Shown piece after piece: positions 60,793 through 64,000 of a stretch of 64,000 nucleotides of DNA. The DNA is from Prevotella sp. (lineage in GTDB: Bacteria; Bacteroidota; Bacteroidia; Bacteroidales; Dysgonomonadaceae). Where the stretch lies: positions 38,707-102,706 of the forward strand of contig JAITVH010000139.1 in assembly GCA_031285905.1 (NCBI GenBank). The letters run 5' to 3'. Positions within the stretch are counted from its first letter, which is position 1; each line of letters begins with the position of its first letter. The notes beneath the pieces are model-generated. The model saw only the letters and a list, made by a program, of their open reading frames with translations, made no database searches and was not told the DNA's origin. The position numbers were made by a program, and so were the translations under genes.

Positions 60793-61719
60793 CTAAAGAG
60801 TATTAAGATAGCGAAGTACAGACTCCTTATCTTTTGCTATCTGATTTTTTAAAGTCTCAATATCTGTAAATTTCTCGTCAGGGCGAATAAAATTCAGGAA
60901 TTCGGCTGTTAGATCCTTATTATAAAGATCTTCATCAAAGTCAAATAAGTTGACTTCTATACTTACATTGTTTCCATTCTGCAAAGTAGGACGATTCCCT
61001 ATATAGAGCATCCCCCCATATCGCTTATCTTCTACATGCACATAAACTGCGTACACGCCAAAAGCCGGGATAACCTTATATTTTTCCCATACCTCGATAT
61101 TAGCCGTAGGAAATCCGATTGTTCTGCCTACTTTAAATCCTTCCACGATTTTACCCGATATGGTATAATTATAAGATAATAGCTTTGCGGCTTTCCTCAC
61201 ATAGCCTTCACTCAGCAACCGACGGATACGGGACGAACTGACATGTTCATCACCCGGCAGTTCTTTTGCCTCGATAACATTTATCCCTATCTCGTCTCCA
61301 TAACGTTTATAGTCGAGAAAACTATCTTCTCTGTTATGCCCGAACCGATGGTCGTATCCGATAACAAGCGTATCTATATTCAACTTATCCTTCAATTCTT
61401 GTTGCATAAATTCCCGCGCCGAAAGCTGTGATATTTCAACAGTAAAATCCAAACATATACAATAATCAGTTTCGGTAGAGGACAAACGTTCTATTTTTTC
61501 CTCATATCCGCACAGTAAAGCGGGTTGATAATCCTTATGCAATACCTTACGGGGATGAACAGGAAAAGTAATAACTGACGAAGGAAGTCCGCGCTCACGG
61601 GCTATATCTTTCACCTGGTCTATCAGATAACGGTGACCGATGTGCACACCGTCAAAAAATCCGATTGTAGCCACTGATGGCTGAAGTTCCTCTTTATTGT
61701 ATCTGTCTACCAATTCCAT
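60793..61719 (-). CDS. ribF: Bifunctional riboflavin kinase / FAD synthetase
   Basis: Phosphorylates riboflavin to FMN and adenylylates FMN to FAD. 308 residues: N-terminal adenylyltransferase (SVATIGFFDGVHIGHRYLIDQV; VITFPVHPRKVL; YDHRFGHNR; SSSRIRRLLSEG) and C-terminal kinase (GKIVEGFKVGRTIGFPTANIEV, YGGMLYIGNRPTL, SIEVNLFDFDEDLYNKDL). It begins 9 bases after the HAD gene upstream. Confidence 0.96.
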   Translation of the reverse strand: MELVDRYNKEELQPSVATIGFFDGVHIGHRYLIDQVKDIARERGLPSSVITFPVHPRKVLHKDYQPALLCGYEEKIERLSSTETDYCICLDFTVEISQLSAREFMQQELKDKLNIDTLVIGYDHRFGHNREDSFLDYKRYGDEIGINVIEAKELPGDEHVSSSRIRRLLSEGYVRKAAKLLSYNYTISGKIVEGFKVGRTIGFPTANIEVWEKYKVIPAFGVYAVYVHVEDKRYGGMLYIGNRPTLQNGNNVSIEVNLFDFDEDLYNKDLTAEFLNFIRPDEKFTDIETLKNQIAKDKESVLRYLNTL

Positions 61720-61728
61720 ACAAAAAGT

Positions 61729-62361
61729 TTAGTCCAACAATCCTTTGTCAACAAAAACTTTCCGCAAGTCTTCTGTCTGATCTACCTGATATGTTTGAAA
61801 ACCGAGCTTCTGCCCCATCTCTACGTTGGCTTTCCCATCATCCAGAAATAATGTTTCTTCCGGAATCATTCCCGAATCCTCAATAATATAATGAAATATT
61901 TCCGGTTCGGGCTTTGCGTGCCCTATCTCGAATGAAAGGTAACACTTATCAAAAAAAGCATTTAACGGAAGTCCTTCGGGTGAGAAGTCTTTCGACATAG
62001 CCCATCCCATGATGGAAGGATTGGTATTGCTTAGCAAATACACTTTGTATTTTTTACGAAGCTCTTTCAGCAGCTCAAATTTATATCCGGGTATTCCGGC
62101 GAGGAAGCCCATCCAGCCTGAATCAATATCCTCAGAAGAAATATTCTCATTTCCTGCCAATCGGCGAAATTCCTTATAAAATTCTTCAGGGCCTATCTTT
62201 CCTTCTTCATACTCAAGAAAAATACCTTCCTGACGGAATTCGTTCAGGTAGTCTTCAATGTTTGGAAAACCTATTTCTGTAAAACGATCTAATGCCTGCC
62301 TCTTATTCAGGGTTATAATAACTCCTCCCAAATCAAATAAAATGTTCTTTACCTTAGCCAT
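61729..62361 (-). CDS. HAD-family phosphatase
   Basis: I take ATG at 62359-62361 (MAKVKNILFDLGG), since the eight further upstream codons are not conserved-looking; 210 residues. FDLGGVIITLNKRQA carries the first motif, although the usual nucleophile pair reads D-L-G; YLLSNTNPSIM (motif II), a Lys in the HAKPEPEIF segment and LFLDDGKANVEMGQKLG (motif IV) follow. It belongs to the YihX/epoxide-hydrolase-N-like group, acting on small phosphorylated metabolites. It lies next to ribF, hinting at, but not proving, a riboflavin-phosphate role. Confidence 0.85.
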   Translation of the reverse strand: MAKVKNILFDLGGVIITLNKRQALDRFTEIGFPNIEDYLNEFRQEGIFLEYEEGKIGPEEFYKEFRRLAGNENISSEDIDSGWMGFLAGIPGYKFELLKELRKKYKVYLLSNTNPSIMGWAMSKDFSPEGLPLNAFFDKCYLSFEIGHAKPEPEIFHYIIEDSGMIPEETLFLDDGKANVEMGQKLGFQTYQVDQTEDLRKVFVDKGLLD

Positions 62362-62490
62362 ATATTTTTTTACTCTATTTTTCAAAGTACAAAGTAAAGA
62401 CCTTTAGCCTTTAGCCTTTTTACTTTCAATTTTCCGATACGAAGTTACTCATTTATTTTATTATCACTCTCCTATTTCAAATTAGAATTG

Positions 62491-62498
62491 TATTTTTG
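62491..62498 (+). promoter_or_regulatory. Candidate -7 element for recO
   Basis: TATTTTTG matches TAnnTTTG, 20 bases before the GTG start of recO, a short leader. Confidence 0.5.
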
Positions 62499-62517
62499 TT
62501 AAAACAAATAAAAGGAA

Positions 62518-63240
62518 GTGCTTTATAAAACCAGAGGCTTAGTCTTGAACGCTATCAACTACAACGACAAATATGTCCTTGTACCTGTTTTCACCGAATC
62601 GTTCGGACGGGTTACTTATATGGTATCGAAAGCAAAAGGAAAAAGTTCGAAAGCACCCAAGTCATTATTCTCGCCTCTTGCCGTACTCGATCTGGAAGTA
62701 GAGCATCAGGCCTCGCGCGATATACAGCGTGTCAGGGAAGCACGGTCAGAGCTGTTTCTGTATGGTATATCTACCGATTTGAGTAAAACCTCAATGGCCT
62801 TTTTTCTATCTGAGTTTCTGAGCCGGATATTAAAAGACACGAATGACAGCTGGCAACTCTTCAACTTTTTATATCAGTCGGTACAAATTCTGGAAATGAC
62901 AGATGAAAGTATTGCCAATTTTCATTTGGTCTTTATGCTTAAACTGAGTCACTTTCTTGGTTTTTATCCCAATCTGGAAGAATATACAGAGGGTAGTTTC
63001 TTTGACATGATGAATGGTGAATTTGTTATCCGTCAGCCTCTACACAACCATTATCTGAACAGGTATGACAGTAAAGTACTATCTATGTTCGCCCGTATAT
63101 CGTACGAAAACATGCACCATTTTGCGTTTTCCCGTCAGGACAGGATAACGATCATCAACCGCATCCTCGAATATTACAGGTTGCATTTATATGATTTCCC
63201 GGCATTGAAATCGCTGGATGTTTTACATGAATTATTTTGA
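62518..63240 (+). CDS. recO: DNA repair protein RecO
   Basis: Helps load RecA with RecF and RecR. The 240-residue protein starts with GTG (62518-62520): MLYKTRGLVLNAINYNDKYVLVPVFTESFGRVTYMVSKAKG is the OB-fold, followed by LFSPLAVLDLEVEHQASRDIQRVREA and a helical domain ending LHLYDFPALKSLDVLHELF. The zinc-binding cysteines of many RecO proteins are absent, which is common in Bacteroidetes. Confidence 0.92.
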   Translation: MLYKTRGLVLNAINYNDKYVLVPVFTESFGRVTYMVSKAKGKSSKAPKSLFSPLAVLDLEVEHQASRDIQRVREARSELFLYGISTDLSKTSMAFFLSEFLSRILKDTNDSWQLFNFLYQSVQILEMTDESIANFHLVFMLKLSHFLGFYPNLEEYTEGSFFDMMNGEFVIRQPLHNHYLNRYDSKVLSMFARISYENMHHFAFSRQDRITIINRILEYYRLHLYDFPALKSLDVLHELF

Positions 63241-63258
63241 TAATAAACGAACTTAAAT

Positions 63259-64000
63259 ATGACATTAGAAGAAGTTACCGACTCATACAAATCCCTAATC
63301 GACAGAGAGAAAGATAAATTATCGAAAGTAAAAAACGCTATTTTCCAGATAGGTACCGTACGGCTTATCATCGTTATTGCCGCCATTGTACTATGTTATA
63401 TATTTTGGGGTAAGACTTCGATATTGGTTGCTGTCATTCTAATTGCAATCATAGCATTCCTCTTTTTTATGAAATATCATAACAAACTCTTTATAAAAAG
63501 GAGATATTGTGAACTACTCATCGAAAATGCAGAAAACGAACTGAAGGCCATCGACTATGATTTCTCTGCTTTCGACGGCGCTCCCGAAAAAGCCGATGCT
63601 AACCATAGTTTCAGTCTCGATCTGGATATATTCGGGAACCGTTCTTTTTTTCAGTCTATAAACAGGACGGTTACATCATACGGAAAGGATAAACTAGCAG
63701 ACGCTCTCCTCTACCCCTTCACCCGGAAAGAAGATATATACAGCCATCAGGAGGCAGTAAAGGAACTTGCAGCAAATCCACGCTTACAGAATCACTTCAG
63801 GGCTACAGGGCAGATGTCGGAATCGAAAGACCTGGATATACACAACTTTTCGCAGGAGTTCCTTAAAACCAAATTACTTTCAAAAAGCGTTTGGAGATAT
63901 TTTGCTTATATTGCGCCGACTGTATTTATCATATCCATCATTTTATCTATCCTGAATATACTACCTGCTACTGTTATAGGCATATGCTGGACTGTCTTTT
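63259..64000 (+). CDS. Membrane-anchored MutS-like protein, partial
   Basis: ATG at 63259-63261; the frame runs off the right edge after ~247 codons. The start has a short coiled coil, then two membrane helices (VRLIIVIAAIVLCYIFWG and ILVAVILIAIIAFLFFM, residues ~35-75) and a MutS-core-like part: DLDIFGNRSFFQSINRTVTSYGKDKLADALLYPFTRKEDI. A third helical segment follows (YFAYIAPTVFIISIILSI). This matches the membrane-embedded MutS relatives of Bacteroidetes, of unknown role; the ATPase domain is expected beyond the edge. Confidence 0.75.
   Translation, partial: MTLEEVTDSYKSLIDREKDKLSKVKNAIFQIGTVRLIIVIAAIVLCYIFWGKTSILVAVILIAIIAFLFFMKYHNKLFIKRRYCELLIENAENELKAIDYDFSAFDGAPEKADANHSFSLDLDIFGNRSFFQSINRTVTSYGKDKLADALLYPFTRKEDIYSHQEAVKELAANPRLQNHFRATGQMSESKDLDIHNFSQEFLKTKLLSKSVWRYFAYIAPTVFIISIILSILNILPATVIGICWTVF

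Noticed and set aside
1..64000. tRNA, rRNA, CRISPR array, complete insertion sequence or known riboswitch
   Set aside because: None was recognised by eye on either strand; a covariance-model scan could still find a divergent RNA.

Overview
The window looks like chromosome from an AT-rich member of the Bacteroidales; the gene content would fit Dysgonomonas or a relative, but the genus is inferred. Support comes from promoter elements of the TAnnTTTG type, many lipoproteins with an acidic +2 region, fused HisB, long-form HisG, a methylmalonyl-CoA carboxylase/epimerase cluster, a flavodoxin-DUF2023 pair, an RRM protein and glycan-degrading lipoproteins. The host uses ordinary stop codons (hisB itself ends in TAG).

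Region by region: 1-2.9 kb is the edge of a mobile element (phage or integrative element): a radical-SAM gene running off the left end and a DEAD-like helicase frame interrupted by three in-frame TAG codons. 3.1-11.2 kb is a leftward histidine cluster: leader peptide and attenuator, hisG, GNAT, hisD, GNAT, cupin, DJ-1/PfpI, a Thg1-like 3'-5' polymerase, hisC, a lipoprotein, hisB. 11.25-13.8 kb is an ECF sigma operon (TPR protein, sigma, membrane anti-sigma candidate, small exported protein). 14.2-20.4 kb carries aconitase and citrate synthase, with a GNAT and a DJ-1 protein between them that sit behind repeated intergenic elements. 21.9-24.6 kb is mce, the carboxyltransferase mmdA, a 58-residue MmdE-like protein and the biotin carrier. 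24.9-31.5 kb holds lipoproteins, a GH13-like protein that has lost its catalytic residues, an XRE regulator, a candidate small RNA and a CBM20/GH77 glucanotransferase. 32.1-36.3 kb is rmlB, murB, murA and a DUF6891-like gene. 36.4-40.0 kb is a beta-barrel plus coiled-coil lipoprotein pair with a divergent HTH-S24 regulator. 40.1-48.7 kb contains housekeeping genes (YigZ, miaA, double-ABC ATPase, OmpA, flavodoxin, pdxH) and a GH78 rhamnosidase. 48.9-55.0 kb holds beta-barrel proteins, paired lipoproteins and a GH29 fucosidase. 55.1-64 kb has fabH, rpmF, yceD, an RRM protein, a large TonB-receptor-like barrel, ribF, a HAD phosphatase, recO and a membrane MutS-like gene cut by the right edge.

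Most notable are a complete classical attenuator in front of hisG (a leader peptide MNNKHHHNHLLLLP, mutually exclusive hairpins, a terminator and a good promoter); the all-TAG interruptions in the mobile helicase, which may be amber recoding or decay; a Thg1-like gene translationally close to hisC with an altered metal-site motif; and several interspersed repeat families, one of which ends in TTACCTTTTAGTTAAA and lies just upstream of same-strand genes. No tRNA, rRNA, CRISPR array or intact transposase was recognised.
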